Source: Marinobacter bohaiensis
GTDB taxonomy: Bacteria > Pseudomonadota > Gammaproteobacteria > Pseudomonadales > Oleiphilaceae
NCBI RefSeq assembly: GCF_003258515.1
Contig: NZ_QGEH01000001.1
Span: forward strand, 868,001-932,000
Reading direction: 5' to 3'
DNA length: 64,000 nucleotides
In this document: positions 54,429 to 63,181 of the stretch, piece by piece
Layout of the letters: each line of letters starts with the position of its first letter
Numbering within the stretch: position 1 is the stretch's first letter
Position numbers and translations under genes: made by a program
Notes under the pieces: generated by a model
Databases searched by the model: none
Seen by the model: only the letters and a program-made list of their open reading frames with translations
What the model was told of the DNA's origin: nothing

Positions 54429-55394
54429 ATGATGAAAGCCGTTTTCCTCGATGCCGCCACCCTCGGTCACGATGTGGACCTGACGCCCATTCATAATGCG
54501 GTGGATGAACTGGTCCTGCACCAGAGCACGGCACCGGAGCAGGTGAATGACCGCATTGCCGGGTTCGAGACCGTCATCACCAACAAGGTGGTGATCGGCG
54601 CCGAGCACTTCGATGCCCACCCCGGCCTCCGCCAGGTTGTCGTCACCGCCACCGGCACCAACAACATCGACCTGGAGGCCGCCAGGGCTCGCGGCATCAA
54701 GGTGGTGAACGCCATCCGCTACGGCCGCGCCTCGGTCACCCAGCACACCATGACCCTGATCCTGGCGCTGGCCACGCGTCTGGTCGACTACCACGAGGAC
54801 GTGGGCGCCGGCTGCTGGGAGCAGAGCAGCCAGTTCTGCCTGATGGACCATCCGATCATGGAGCTGGAAGGGCGCACCATTGGCATCGTCGGCTACGGCG
54901 ATCTGGGGCAGGGCGTTGCCCGGTTGGCGTCGGCTTTCGGCATGAAAGTGCTGCTGGGCGCACGGCCGGGACAGGAAGCCGGCGACGTGGACGGTTATCC
55001 TCGCATTCCGCTGGACGAGCTGCTGCCACAGGTGGACGTGTTGTCGCTGCATTGCCTGCTGACCGAAGACACTCGCAACCTGATCGACGCCGACGCCCTG
55101 GCGAAGATGCAGAAGCACGCGCTGCTGATCAACACCAGCCGCGGCGGCCTGGTGGACGAGAAAGCCCTGGCCGACGCCCTGCGCAAGGGCCGCATTGGTG
55201 GTGCCGGTTTCGACGTGCTCACCGAGGAGCCGCCGGCCAATGGCAACGTGCTGTTGTCGCCGGACATCCCCAACCTGCTCGTCACGCCCCACTGCGCCTG
55301 GGCCAGCAAGGAGGCACGGCAGCGCATGGTGCAGCTCACCGCAACGAACCTTGAGGGTATCCGCAACGGCACCCAGGAGCGCTGGGTGGTGTAA
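54429..55394 (+). CDS. D-2-hydroxyacid dehydrogenase (glycerate/hydroxypyruvate reductase type)
   Basis: A 321-residue NAD-dependent enzyme. The dinucleotide motif is GIVGYGDLGQG (about residue 149). The catalytic triad is visible as Arg in INTSRGGLVDE, Glu in LTEEPP and His in VTPHCAWAS. TATGTNNIDLEAARARGIKVVNA is also typical. The closest group appears to be glycerate dehydrogenase (HprA-like), but the substrate is not proven. Two ATGs (54429, 54432) are possible starts. Confidence 0.88.
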   Translation: MMKAVFLDAATLGHDVDLTPIHNAVDELVLHQSTAPEQVNDRIAGFETVITNKVVIGAEHFDAHPGLRQVVVTATGTNNIDLEAARARGIKVVNAIRYGRASVTQHTMTLILALATRLVDYHEDVGAGCWEQSSQFCLMDHPIMELEGRTIGIVGYGDLGQGVARLASAFGMKVLLGARPGQEAGDVDGYPRIPLDELLPQVDVLSLHCLLTEDTRNLIDADALAKMQKHALLINTSRGGLVDEKALADALRKGRIGGAGFDVLTEEPPANGNVLLSPDIPNLLVTPHCAWASKEARQRMVQLTATNLEGIRNGTQERWVV

Positions 55395-55565
55395 TTGCGG
55401 TTCACTCCACGCTCGCAGGGCCGACGGCGGGGCGTCTGGCCCGCCTACGCCCGCTGACTCCCCCCTGAAAAGTCCGCCCCGGAAGGACGCCGGTCCTGTC
55501 GTCGCCGCCATACACTGGCCGCCATGCGCACTGCGAAGGTGCGTAACGACGACAATAACAAGACC

Positions 55566-55592
55566 GGTGTGTCCGGGAATGCCCGCCACACC
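55566..55592. repeat. hairpin upstream of the MalE-like gene
   Basis: The arms GGTGTG/CACACC and inner CGGG/CCCG fold into a two-part stem with an AATG loop. It lies about 95 bases before the gene, in a 293-base gap that otherwise shows no gene. It may terminate the dehydrogenase transcript or lie in the leader of the MalE-like gene. Confidence 0.4.
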
Positions 55593-55687
55593 GCGGCCGC
55601 CGTTGTACCGGGGACGGGCGCGATCTCCACTCCAGCCCTTTCCGCGTTCGTGCAATGGCGTTGCCGGCAACCGGTGGAGTCTCGCCC

Positions 55688-56926
55688 ATGCGAATCCCGA
55701 GCATTCGATGTGCCCGTGTTCTGTTCCTTGGCCTGTCGCTGATGCTGACAGTGCCAACCGTCCTCGCCGTGGAGCGCGGCAAACTGCATGTCTGGATCAA
55801 CAACGACAAGGGCTTTAACGGCCTGGCCGATGTTGGCCGTCGGTTCGAAGCCGACACCGGCGTGCCGGTGGTGGTGGAAACCCCGACAGACCTGACCAGC
55901 AAGTTCGATCACGCCGGCTATACCCGCGAGGCGCCGGACATCATCATCTGGCCCCACGACCGTTTCGGCTCCTGGATCAACGAGGGCCTGCTGGAGACCG
56001 TGGAACCGTCGCCCGGCGTGCGGCAGGCCTTGGCGCCGTTTTCGTGGGACGCGGTCACGGTGGGCGACAGCGTTTATGGCTATCCCATCGCCACCGAAGT
56101 GGTCAGCCTGATCTACAACCGTGAACTGGTCAGTCAGCCGCCGCGCACCCTGGAGCAGGTCGCTGAGCTGGATGCCAGGCTGAGAGCCCATGGCAAGCGG
56201 GCCATTGCCTGGGACTACAGGAACCTTTACTTCTCCTGGCCGGTGATTGCCGGCGCCGGCGGCTTCAGCTTCGGCAAGACCGACGGTCATTATGACCTCA
56301 CCCAGGTTGGCGTCGATACACCCGGTGCCGTGGCCGCCGTCGAGGCGATGCGCGAGTTGCTGCGCCGCGGCGTGATCGAAGAGAGCGACGACTACGGTCG
56401 CATGATGGACGGTTTCAAGGCGGGCACCACCGCCATGATCATCAACGGCCCCTGGGCCTGGAGTGAATTGCGCGAGGCGGGCATCGACATCGGCATTGCC
56501 GACGTGCCCGGCATCGACGCGGCGCACCCGGGCAAACCTTTCGTCGGCGTGCTGGCGGCCGGGATCAGCGCCGCCTCGCCGAACACCCGGCACGCCCAGC
56601 GGTTTATCGAGGACTACCTGCTTACCCGCGATGGCCTCAACGCGGTCAACGACGACAAGCCGCTGGGCGCCGTTACCCACCTGGCACTGGAGCAGACCCT
56701 GGCGGACGATCCGTTTATTCGCCACACCTTCGCGTCAGCCAGCACCGGCGAGATGATGCCCAACGTCCCGGAGATGACCCGCTTCTGGGACCTGCTCACC
56801 CGCCGCTTCGCCGACATGCTGGCGGGCGAGAAGCCGATCCGTCCCACCCTGGAACACGCCGGCAAGCTGCTGCGACGCCTCGATTCGATGCGTGGCTGGA
56901 ACCGCCGTCATTACCTGGTGCAATAA
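55688..56926 (+). CDS. malE: maltose/maltodextrin-type periplasmic binding protein (orphan MalE)
   Basis: A 412-residue exported protein of the MalE family. The signal peptide is about 1-28 (VLFLGLSLMLTVPTVLA). The mature start LHVWINNDKGFNGLADVGRRFE, the stretch GYPIATEVVSLIYNRELV and TTAMIINGPWAWSEL closely match enteric MalE. The start at 55688 follows GGTGGAG. No MalF, MalG or MalK gene is near; the next gene downstream encodes a methyl-accepting chemotaxis protein, which suggests a role in sensing as well as or instead of transport. Confidence 0.92.
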   Translation: MRIPSIRCARVLFLGLSLMLTVPTVLAVERGKLHVWINNDKGFNGLADVGRRFEADTGVPVVVETPTDLTSKFDHAGYTREAPDIIIWPHDRFGSWINEGLLETVEPSPGVRQALAPFSWDAVTVGDSVYGYPIATEVVSLIYNRELVSQPPRTLEQVAELDARLRAHGKRAIAWDYRNLYFSWPVIAGAGGFSFGKTDGHYDLTQVGVDTPGAVAAVEAMRELLRRGVIEESDDYGRMMDGFKAGTTAMIINGPWAWSELREAGIDIGIADVPGIDAAHPGKPFVGVLAAGISAASPNTRHAQRFIEDYLLTRDGLNAVNDDKPLGAVTHLALEQTLADDPFIRHTFASASTGEMMPNVPEMTRFWDLLTRRFADMLAGEKPIRPTLEHAGKLLRRLDSMRGWNRRHYLVQ

Positions 56927-56959
56927 CCCGTCCGCGCCGTCGTGCCAAGGAGTCATCCC

Positions 56960-58699
56960 ATGCGTTTTCCCGTTATCCGCACCCTGACCATCCGTGCCAA
57001 GGTGATCGGCCTGTTTGCCCTGCTGACGGCGATTGCGGTGGGCGCCTCGTGCCTGGTGATCCAGCGGATCGATACCATCGGCCAGAGCGTCGACCGCCAG
57101 CAGGCCAGCATCGATCGCCAGCTCTCGGCCACCCGCCACCAGGCCGAACTGATCCGCCAGCAACGGCAACTGGCGCAGCGGGCCCGGGGCGTCAATGTCG
57201 CGCAACGCCAGTTGGAGGCGTTGCAGTACTGGTACTCCCACGCGGCGCTCAACGCCGATCCCGAATCCCTGGACAAGGCCCGTGCCGCGGATGATGCCCT
57301 GGTGGACGCACTCGACGCGCTGGTCGCCGCCCATTCCGGTCTGGCCGACCGGGTCGCGTCGATGAAAAAGACGTTGAAAGAATACCGAATGCTCGGCGAC
57401 AAGATGTTCAGCTACTTCGAGGACTCCATGATGCTGATGGGGCGTTCGATGGGCGAGGCCGCGCGCGACCGGGCGGTGACCCTGACCCGACAACTGGAGG
57501 CCATACGCGAGGATTACCGCCAGCAGGAACAGGCGCTGGGCGATGGCGTTCTGGAAGCGGGCGATGCGGTGTCGGCCGCCAGCGGTGCGGTGGCCGATTC
57601 GGTGGCGGCTATCCGCAGCGACGTCGACCGGGCCACTGGCGTCAGTCTGGGCATGATGGCGGCGATGGCCGGGGTGGCCGTGCTGTTCGGCGGCATTTTC
57701 CTGCGTTCCGTGCTGCGGCCGATTCGTGCCCTGGGCCGGCGGATAGACCAGATCCAGACCCACAACGACCTGACCGCCAGTCTCGATTACCGGCGTGACG
57801 ACGAACTGCAGGTGATCAGCCAGGCCTTCGACGGCATGCTGGCCCGCTTCCGCGCCTTGATTAGTCAGTTGGGCCTGTCTACCGCCGAGCTCGGCGATGT
57901 GGCGACCCACGGGCGTGAAGGCAGTGGTGCGCTGACTCGTCAGGTGGACCGGCAACTTCAGGAAACCAGCCTGGTGGCCACTGCCACCAACCAGATGACG
58001 GCCGCCGCTGACGGTATCCAGGCCAGTACCGGTGAGGCCGCCCGCCTGGCGGAGGAAGTCAGCGAGCTGACGGCGCAGGGCGGTATGGCGGCGGAGGCAT
58101 CGGTGCGCGCGATGGAGTCCCTGACCGGTCGCATCGACACCGCCAGTCAGGTAATCCATCAACTGGCCGAGCGCAGCGACGCCATCGGCACCGTGCTGGA
58201 CGTGATCCGGGAAATCGCTGAGCAGACCAACCTGCTGGCGCTGAACGCGGCGATTGAAGCGGCCCGGGCGGGGGAGTCCGGACGCGGCTTTGCGGTGGTG
58301 GCCGACGAAGTGCGCGGCCTGGCTGGCCGTACCGGCGACTCCACCGTGGAAATCCGCAGCCTGGTGGAGAACCTGCAGGCTGACGCCCGGCGGGCGGTGG
58401 CGGAAATCCGCGACAGCCTGGACGAGAGCCGCGAGACCGTGGAGGCGATCCGCCGCTGCCGTGGCAGCCTGATGGATATCGAAGCCAAGGCTGGCCAGAT
58501 GCAGCACATCAACCAGCAGGTGGCCCAGGCCACAACGGAGCAGGGAGATGCCATCCAGAGCATCGACCGCAACCTCACCAACCTCACCCGCCAGATCGAG
58601 GCGATCAACGAACACGCGTCGGAAACGGGTCGCCGTACCGAACGATTGGCGGCGATGGGAAATGAGCTACAGGGGGCGGTATCGCAGTTCAGGTATTGA
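56960..58699 (+). CDS. methyl-accepting chemotaxis protein
   Basis: A 579-residue transducer. The first helix is about 12-35 ([20 protein letters not shown]). A predominantly helical periplasmic domain of about 180 residues follows, then helix 2 near 225-247, a HAMP domain and the signalling domain with the conserved hairpin tip [38 protein letters not shown] (near 415-452). No C-terminal CheR-docking pentapeptide is seen. It starts 33 bases after the MalE-like gene, with AAGGAG upstream, so the binding protein is a likely ligand partner, as MalE is for Tar. Confidence 0.93.
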   Translation: MRFPVIRTLTIRAKVIGLFALLTAIAVGASCLVIQRIDTIGQSVDRQQASIDRQLSATRHQAELIRQQRQLAQRARGVNVAQRQLEALQYWYSHAALNADPESLDKARAADDALVDALDALVAAHSGLADRVASMKKTLKEYRMLGDKMFSYFEDSMMLMGRSMGEAARDRAVTLTRQLEAIREDYRQQEQALGDGVLEAGDAVSAASGAVADSVAAIRSDVDRATGVSLGMMAAMAGVAVLFGGIFLRSVLRPIRALGRRIDQIQTHNDLTASLDYRRDDELQVISQAFDGMLARFRALISQLGLSTAELGDVATHGREGSGALTRQVDRQLQETSLVATATNQMTAAADGIQASTGEAARLAEEVSELTAQGGMAAEASVRAMESLTGRIDTASQVIHQLAERSDAIGTVLDVIREIAEQTNLLALNAAIEAARAGESGRGFAVVADEVRGLAGRTGDSTVEIRSLVENLQADARRAVAEIRDSLDESRETVEAIRRCRGSLMDIEAKAGQMQHINQQVAQATTEQGDAIQSIDRNLTNLTRQIEAINEHASETGRRTERLAAMGNELQGAVSQFRY

Positions 58700-58717
58700 G
58701 AATATGGAGTAGGTCGT

Positions 58718-58765
58718 CTTCCCCCTCTCCCCTGGTGGATGAGGGTTGGGGAGAGGAGGGAGAAG
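58718..58765. terminator. bidirectional hairpin between MCP and parvulin genes
   Basis: CTTCCCCCTCTCCCC (58718-58732) can pair with GGGGAGAGGAGGGAGAAG (58748-58765), with a small bulge. It stands between two convergent genes and looks like the CCCTCTCCC-type intergenic hairpin seen in many gammaproteobacteria. There is no T tract. Confidence 0.55.
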
Positions 58766-58773
58766 CCGACTGA

Positions 58774-59052
58774 TCAGGTGCGGCTGGTCACTTCCAGCAG
58801 GTGATAGCCAAACTGGGTCTGGATCGGGCCCTGGACCTGGTTGACCTCACCGTTGAACACGGCCTTGTCGAACTCCGGTACCATCTGGCCCGGGCCGAAG
58901 GTGCCCAGGTCGCCGCCATTGCGGCCGGACGGGCAGGAGGAATGCTGACGCGCCAGTTCGGCGAAGTCCGCACCGTTTTCAATCTGTTGCTTGAGCTCTT
59001 CGCACTTTGCTTCAGTGTCGACCAGGATGTGACGTGCGGTTGCCTGTGCCAT
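58774..59052 (-). CDS. ppiC: peptidyl-prolyl cis-trans isomerase, parvulin type
   Basis: A 92-residue cytoplasmic parvulin. ARHILVDTEAKCEELKQQI, FAELARQHSSCPSGRNGGDLGTFGPGQMV and FGYHLLEV are the domain motifs; the length equals single-domain PpiC. The start at 59052 is the first Met fitting the domain. The frame remains open far upstream but is a shadow. Confidence 0.94.
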   Translation of the reverse strand: MAQATARHILVDTEAKCEELKQQIENGADFAELARQHSSCPSGRNGGDLGTFGPGQMVPEFDKAVFNGEVNQVQGPIQTQFGYHLLEVTSRT

Positions 59053-59209
59053 GATAGTAGTCCTTGCGTTTACCGGGTGGATAGACCGGGAATGCTGCCC
59101 GTGCGCGCCGCCGGAGGCAAGTTTTTTGTGAACCAAAAGGACGTGTGGCCTGTCAGTAGGAACGGATGAGGCCGGCCCGCTGGACCATGGAATTCCGGAA
59201 GTACACTCA

Positions 59210-60706
59210 ATGACGTCACGATCCCGATGGCAGGCTGTCACCGTACTGGGTGTCGCCCTGAGCCTGTGCGGTTGCTCCGTGTTCCAGCAGCGGGACCGGA
59301 TGGCCCAGTTCAACAGTGCCTACAGCCAGGGCCAGTACGCCCGGGCGGCGGGGGCGATGCAATTCGACGCCGCCAAGGGGCAGAGCGGCGGTGGCAGCCA
59401 CGTGCTGGAACTGCTGCACCAGGGCGAAGCCTACCGGCTGGAAGGCGATTTCAAAGACGCCATCGACGCCTTCGACCGGGCCGAGGACGGCATGAAATAC
59501 CTGGACACCGAAGGCTTCGCCTCGGCGGCGTCCGAGAACGTCATGTCGGTGCTGGTCAATGAATCCACCCGGGATTATCGGGCCCTGATGTCCGAGGCGA
59601 TTCTGGTGAACACCTACAAGGGCCTGTCGTTCCTGGCGTTGGGCGATACCGGCAACGCCCGGGTGGAGTTCAACCGTGCCGACGACCGCACCCGCCGGGC
59701 CGTGGATTTCTTCTCCGAGGAAATCGCCGAGCAGAAACGCGCCCTGCGCAACGATCCCGCCAACGCCCGCATGGTCCAGCAGAGCATCGACAGCGGCAGC
59801 ATGCGTTCGGTGCTGAGTTCCCATTACGGCGATCCCGGCGGCTGGAGCGTCTACCCGGATTACATCGTGCCGGCCAGCACCTACCTGCACGGTCTCTACT
59901 TCCTGGCCACGGGCCAGGGCAACTCCGACATCGAGCGGGCCGCCACATCACTGCAGCGCGTGGCGCAGATGGCGCCGGGCAACGCCACGCTGAAAGCGGA
60001 TGCGACGCTGGCGCAGGCTCTTGCTGCCGGCAAACGCTCCCGGGCGGACCTGCCGCCGCAGGTCTGGGTGGTCTACGAGAATGGTCTGGGGCCGGTGCTG
60101 GAAGAGGTGCGCTTTGACGTGCCCCTGTTCTATTCCCACCGCGGCAATGCCTCGATGATCCTGACCGGCATCGCGCTGCCGCGTTACCGGGACCGGGCTT
60201 CGGTCGCCGGACACGTACAGGCGAGCACGCCCACGATTCAGGCGGCGACGGACGATTTCGCCAGCATGGGCAAGGTCATTCGCACCGAAATGCAGGCGCG
60301 CTTCCCCAGTATCCTGACCCGGGCCATCTCCGCGGCCGTGGTCAAGGGCGCGATGCAGTACCAGGCAACCGAGTCCTTTGGCATCGCCGGTCAGTTGGGC
60401 TCGATCATCTATTCCCTGGCCACAACCCAGGCGGACCTGCGCGGTTGGCAGGCGATGCCGAATCACTGGGAAGTGACGCGCCTGGAACGTCCGGCCGATG
60501 GCAAGGTCGAACTGTCCGACTCCGTGCGCGGGCGGCTGGGGACGCTGGATGTCCCGGATCAACCCTTTACGCTGATTTACGTGAAACGGCCTACCGCCGC
60601 CGGACCCGCTACAGTAATGTTACTGGACCTGCAGGGAAGGCGGCCGGGCCAGTGCCTGGTGTTGGCCGGCGGCGGGGCGGATCCCCGGTCGTGCGGCGGT
60701 ACTTGA
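59210..60706 (+). CDS. COG3014-type lipoprotein, 498 residues
   Basis: A large lipoprotein: signal peptide with lipobox LCGC (Cys22). The mature part contains helical repeat-like stretches, including QGEAYRLEGDFKDAIDAFDRAEDG (TPR-like, about 72-95) and TYKGLSFLALGDTGNARVEFNRADDRTRRA. The C-terminal third is beta-rich. It belongs to the COG3014 group, whose members are regularly encoded with YcfL and LpoB. It probably acts in the periplasm in envelope biogenesis. The start follows GGAAG. Confidence 0.88.
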   Translation: MTSRSRWQAVTVLGVALSLCGCSVFQQRDRMAQFNSAYSQGQYARAAGAMQFDAAKGQSGGGSHVLELLHQGEAYRLEGDFKDAIDAFDRAEDGMKYLDTEGFASAASENVMSVLVNESTRDYRALMSEAILVNTYKGLSFLALGDTGNARVEFNRADDRTRRAVDFFSEEIAEQKRALRNDPANARMVQQSIDSGSMRSVLSSHYGDPGGWSVYPDYIVPASTYLHGLYFLATGQGNSDIERAATSLQRVAQMAPGNATLKADATLAQALAAGKRSRADLPPQVWVVYENGLGPVLEEVRFDVPLFYSHRGNASMILTGIALPRYRDRASVAGHVQASTPTIQAATDDFASMGKVIRTEMQARFPSILTRAISAAVVKGAMQYQATESFGIAGQLGSIIYSLATTQADLRGWQAMPNHWEVTRLERPADGKVELSDSVRGRLGTLDVPDQPFTLIYVKRPTAAGPATVMLLDLQGRRPGQCLVLAGGGADPRSCGGT

Positions 60707-60717
60707 TGGAGGAAACC

Positions 60718-61119
60718 ATGATCCGAATGAAGTCTTGGCTGGTGCTGTTTGGATGGCTGACGTTGTTGACCGGCTGTGCGCTGGTCCAGCCGGAGCGGGA
60801 ATACACCCAGCGGGATGACCTCAAGGTCGACCCGGAAATTCGCCAGTCCCTGGTGGTCCAGGAACTGCTCGATCAGCGGGTAAGCACGCCCAACGGCAGC
60901 CTGCTGCGCATCCAGTTCTCGGTCCAGGCCTATCAGGACACCGACATGGAGTGGGCGGTGACCTGGTTCGACGACGATGGCATGGTGGTCCGGGGCGTTG
61001 GCGAAGGCTATCGCCCCGCGCGTATTCTGCGGGACCAGACCCGTTTCTTTACCGCGACAGCGCCCCAGGAACGGGCTGTCAGCTTCCAGTTGCATCTACG
61101 TGAGGACCGTCAGCCATGA
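60718..61119 (+). CDS. ycfL: YcfL family lipoprotein (DUF1425)
   Basis: A 133-residue lipoprotein with lipobox LLTGC (Cys20). The mature domain RISVQAYQDTD-like stretch (IQFSVQAYQDTDMEWAVTWFD) matches DUF1425. The ATG at 60718 follows GGAGG by 6 bases; an in-frame ATG at 60706 overlaps that site. It overlaps the start of the lpoB gene (ATGA). Confidence 0.87.
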   Translation: MIRMKSWLVLFGWLTLLTGCALVQPEREYTQRDDLKVDPEIRQSLVVQELLDQRVSTPNGSLLRIQFSVQAYQDTDMEWAVTWFDDDGMVVRGVGEGYRPARILRDQTRFFTATAPQERAVSFQLHLREDRQP

Positions 61120-61733
61120 GTTTGAAAGGCATTTCCCGATCCATACTGGCCCTGGGCGCGGCCAGCGTTCTGCTGGCCGGTTGCGCCACGCCGACCCGCT
61201 ACGTCGATCCGGCCGCGGACGACGGCCCGGTGGCCATGACCCTCGATTACCGCGACTTCGAGCGTGCGGCCGACGACGCCGTGCAGGACCTGCTGGCCAG
61301 CGGCGCCGTGGACAAGCCCGGTGGCGATCGGTACATCATGGTGGTCAGCCGCATCACCAACGACACCATGCAGCGCATCGACACCGACCAGCTCACCAAG
61401 AAGATCCGGGTGGCGCTGCTGCGCTCCGGCAAGGTGGTTACGACCACCGCGGTGGGCGTCGATGGACCCGAGGACGAGATGAACATGCAGGCCCGGGAAC
61501 TGCGCAACAACGAGGAATTCGACCAGTCCGGCGTGCAGCAGAAAGGCACGCTGCAGGCACCGGATCTGAGCCTGTCCGGCAAGATCATCCAGCGCAACCA
61601 CAAGGTCGAGGACGAACAGCAGGTGGAATACTACTTCCAGCTCAGCCTGACCGATCTTCGCAGCGGGTTGGCCACCTGGGAAAACGAAACACCGATCATC
61701 AAGCGCGGGTCCAACGATACCGTGGCCTGGTAA
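61116..61733 (+). CDS. lpoB: penicillin-binding protein activator LpoB
   Basis: A 205-residue outer-membrane lipoprotein with lipobox LLAGC (Cys23). The LpoB domain includes DYRDFERAADDAVQDLLAS, DTMQRIDTDQLTKKIRVALLRSGKV and the ending DLRSGLATWENETPIIKRG. LpoB reaches through the wall to stimulate PBP1b. It is translationally coupled to ycfL; together with the COG3014 gene it forms a lipoprotein operon. Confidence 0.93.
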   Translation: MSLKGISRSILALGAASVLLAGCATPTRYVDPAADDGPVAMTLDYRDFERAADDAVQDLLASGAVDKPGGDRYIMVVSRITNDTMQRIDTDQLTKKIRVALLRSGKVVTTTAVGVDGPEDEMNMQARELRNNEEFDQSGVQQKGTLQAPDLSLSGKIIQRNHKVEDEQQVEYYFQLSLTDLRSGLATWENETPIIKRGSNDTVAW

Positions 61734-61741
61734 ACCGGGGC

Positions 61742-62656
61742 TCAGGCCGGCGTCAGTACGAAGCCGGCCTGGGGCACGTGAATGTGGACGCGGCCAACGC
61801 GGTCGTGGTCGTGGGCGACGACCCAGCGTTGACCGTCGTCCGCGAGCAGTTGGCCGGTGACCGGGATCCGGCCGTAGTCGTTCGGCGTGATGCTCACGGG
61901 GCTGCCCAGTTGGGGATGATCCCGGCCGTCCGGCAGAGGGCGCGGTTCGCTGTCCCGGGCCGCCTGCAGAGCCTGCCCGGCGGTGATGGGCCGCACCTCG
62001 CCGTGTCCGAAGGCACGCATGCGGGCCATCCAGGCGCGTACCCGCGGAGCCTCCTTCAGCACCGGCTTGCCCGCCAGGTCCGCCACGAACCAGAGGCCGT
62101 GGTAAGCGGAAAAATCCGCCACGCAGGGGCGGTCGCCGAACAGGAAATCCGCCTCCAGCCGTTTCTCCAGATCCTCGACGTGCGTCGCGACCCGGCGGCG
62201 CGCCTGCTTGGGCCCCATGGCCGCCACCCGGGCCTGGCGCCCCATCTGGATGCGGTCCTTGAGAAACCGGTAGGTGTGCAGGATCGAGGTGCTGCGCACC
62301 AGCTTGAACAGCAAACTGCCGCCGCTGGCCGACAGGACGCAGGCCAGGAACACTTCCAGATCCAGCGTTTGCACGAAGTCCTGCACCGGCTGTGGCTGGC
62401 GATCTGGGTCCAGTTCGGAGCGTCCGCTCAGGTGCGTGATTTCCCGGGCGATGGTGCGGGTGTCACAGAACACATCGGCGCCCAACTGCGCCACCGGGAT
62501 CTTGCGGTAGCCGGAGGCCAGTGGTGCCAGCTCCGGTCGCGGCGGCATTTCCTGCACATCCACCGCCTGCCACGGCAGCTCGGCGTAGCCCAGCATGGCG
62601 CGGATTTTCTCGGAGAAGGGGGACAGGGCGTACTGGTGCAGGATCAGGTCAGACAT
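61742..62656 (-). CDS. glutathione S-transferase family protein
   Basis: A 304-residue protein. The N-terminal thioredoxin-like domain (about 1-80) has LILHQYALSPFSEKIRAML, where SPFS replaces the usual active Cys/Ser motif context, and VAQLGADVFCDTRTIARE (the Glu/Ser gamma-glutamyl site is altered). A long helical C-terminal domain follows. It is longer than typical GSTs, and the substrate is unknown. It converges with lpoB at an 8-base gap. Confidence 0.85.
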   Translation of the reverse strand: MSDLILHQYALSPFSEKIRAMLGYAELPWQAVDVQEMPPRPELAPLASGYRKIPVAQLGADVFCDTRTIAREITHLSGRSELDPDRQPQPVQDFVQTLDLEVFLACVLSASGGSLLFKLVRSTSILHTYRFLKDRIQMGRQARVAAMGPKQARRRVATHVEDLEKRLEADFLFGDRPCVADFSAYHGLWFVADLAGKPVLKEAPRVRAWMARMRAFGHGEVRPITAGQALQAARDSEPRPLPDGRDHPQLGSPVSITPNDYGRIPVTGQLLADDGQRWVVAHDHDRVGRVHIHVPQAGFVLTPA

Positions 62657-62878
62657 GGGGTCTCCGTGACAAAGACAGGGCTCTCGACCATACAGGCTGC
62701 CTTCGCCACCGTCAGCCTCAATCGCCTGGCCGAGGGATTCTGGCCCGCAGGGCCAGGCATGATCAACGTCACCGGCGACTCGAGGTGGACGTCAAAAGCC
62801 TGCGGCCAAGGCTGCTATAGTGGGCGGAAACTCAGGCCCACGGAGAGGCCGAATCGCTGATCAAGCAGGAGTAGAAAC

Positions 62879-63181
62879 ATGTACATCGCCATGAACCGTT
62901 TCCGTATTGCACCGGGCAAGGAAGAGGCCTTCATCGAGATCTGGCGCAACCGGGAAACCTATCTCGACGAGGTGCCGGGCTTCCAGTCGTTCACGCTGCT
63001 GCAGGGACCCAGCTACGAGGATCACACGCTGTTCTCGTCCCACAGCGTGTGGGAGTCCGAGGAAGCCTTCGTCAACTGGACCAAGTCCGAGGCGTTCCGT
63101 AAGGCCCACGCCAACGCCAAGCCGGCCAAGGACATCTACCTGGGCCCACCCCAGTTCGAGGGCTTCCAGTCAGTCCTGTAA
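62879..63181 (+). CDS. antibiotic biosynthesis monooxygenase domain protein (heme-degrading-like)
   Basis: A 100-residue dimeric alpha-beta barrel protein, with MYIAMNRFRIAPGKEEAFIEIWRNRETYLDEVPGF, the HmoA/IsdG-like opening (Asn near residue 7). SVWESEEAFVNWTKSEAFRKAHAN completes the domain. Heme degradation is possible but not shown. A TATAGT hexamer (62816-62821) about 58 bases upstream may be its -10. Its last 46 bases overlap the opposite-strand FMN-binding gene. Confidence 0.88.
   Translation: MYIAMNRFRIAPGKEEAFIEIWRNRETYLDEVPGFQSFTLLQGPSYEDHTLFSSHSVWESEEAFVNWTKSEAFRKAHANAKPAKDIYLGPPQFEGFQSVL

Noticed and set aside
50039-63181. Natural-product gene cluster suggested by several 'antibiotic biosynthesis monooxygenase' proteins
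   Set aside because: The three ABM proteins are scattered, small and of a generic fold; no biosynthetic enzymes are present.
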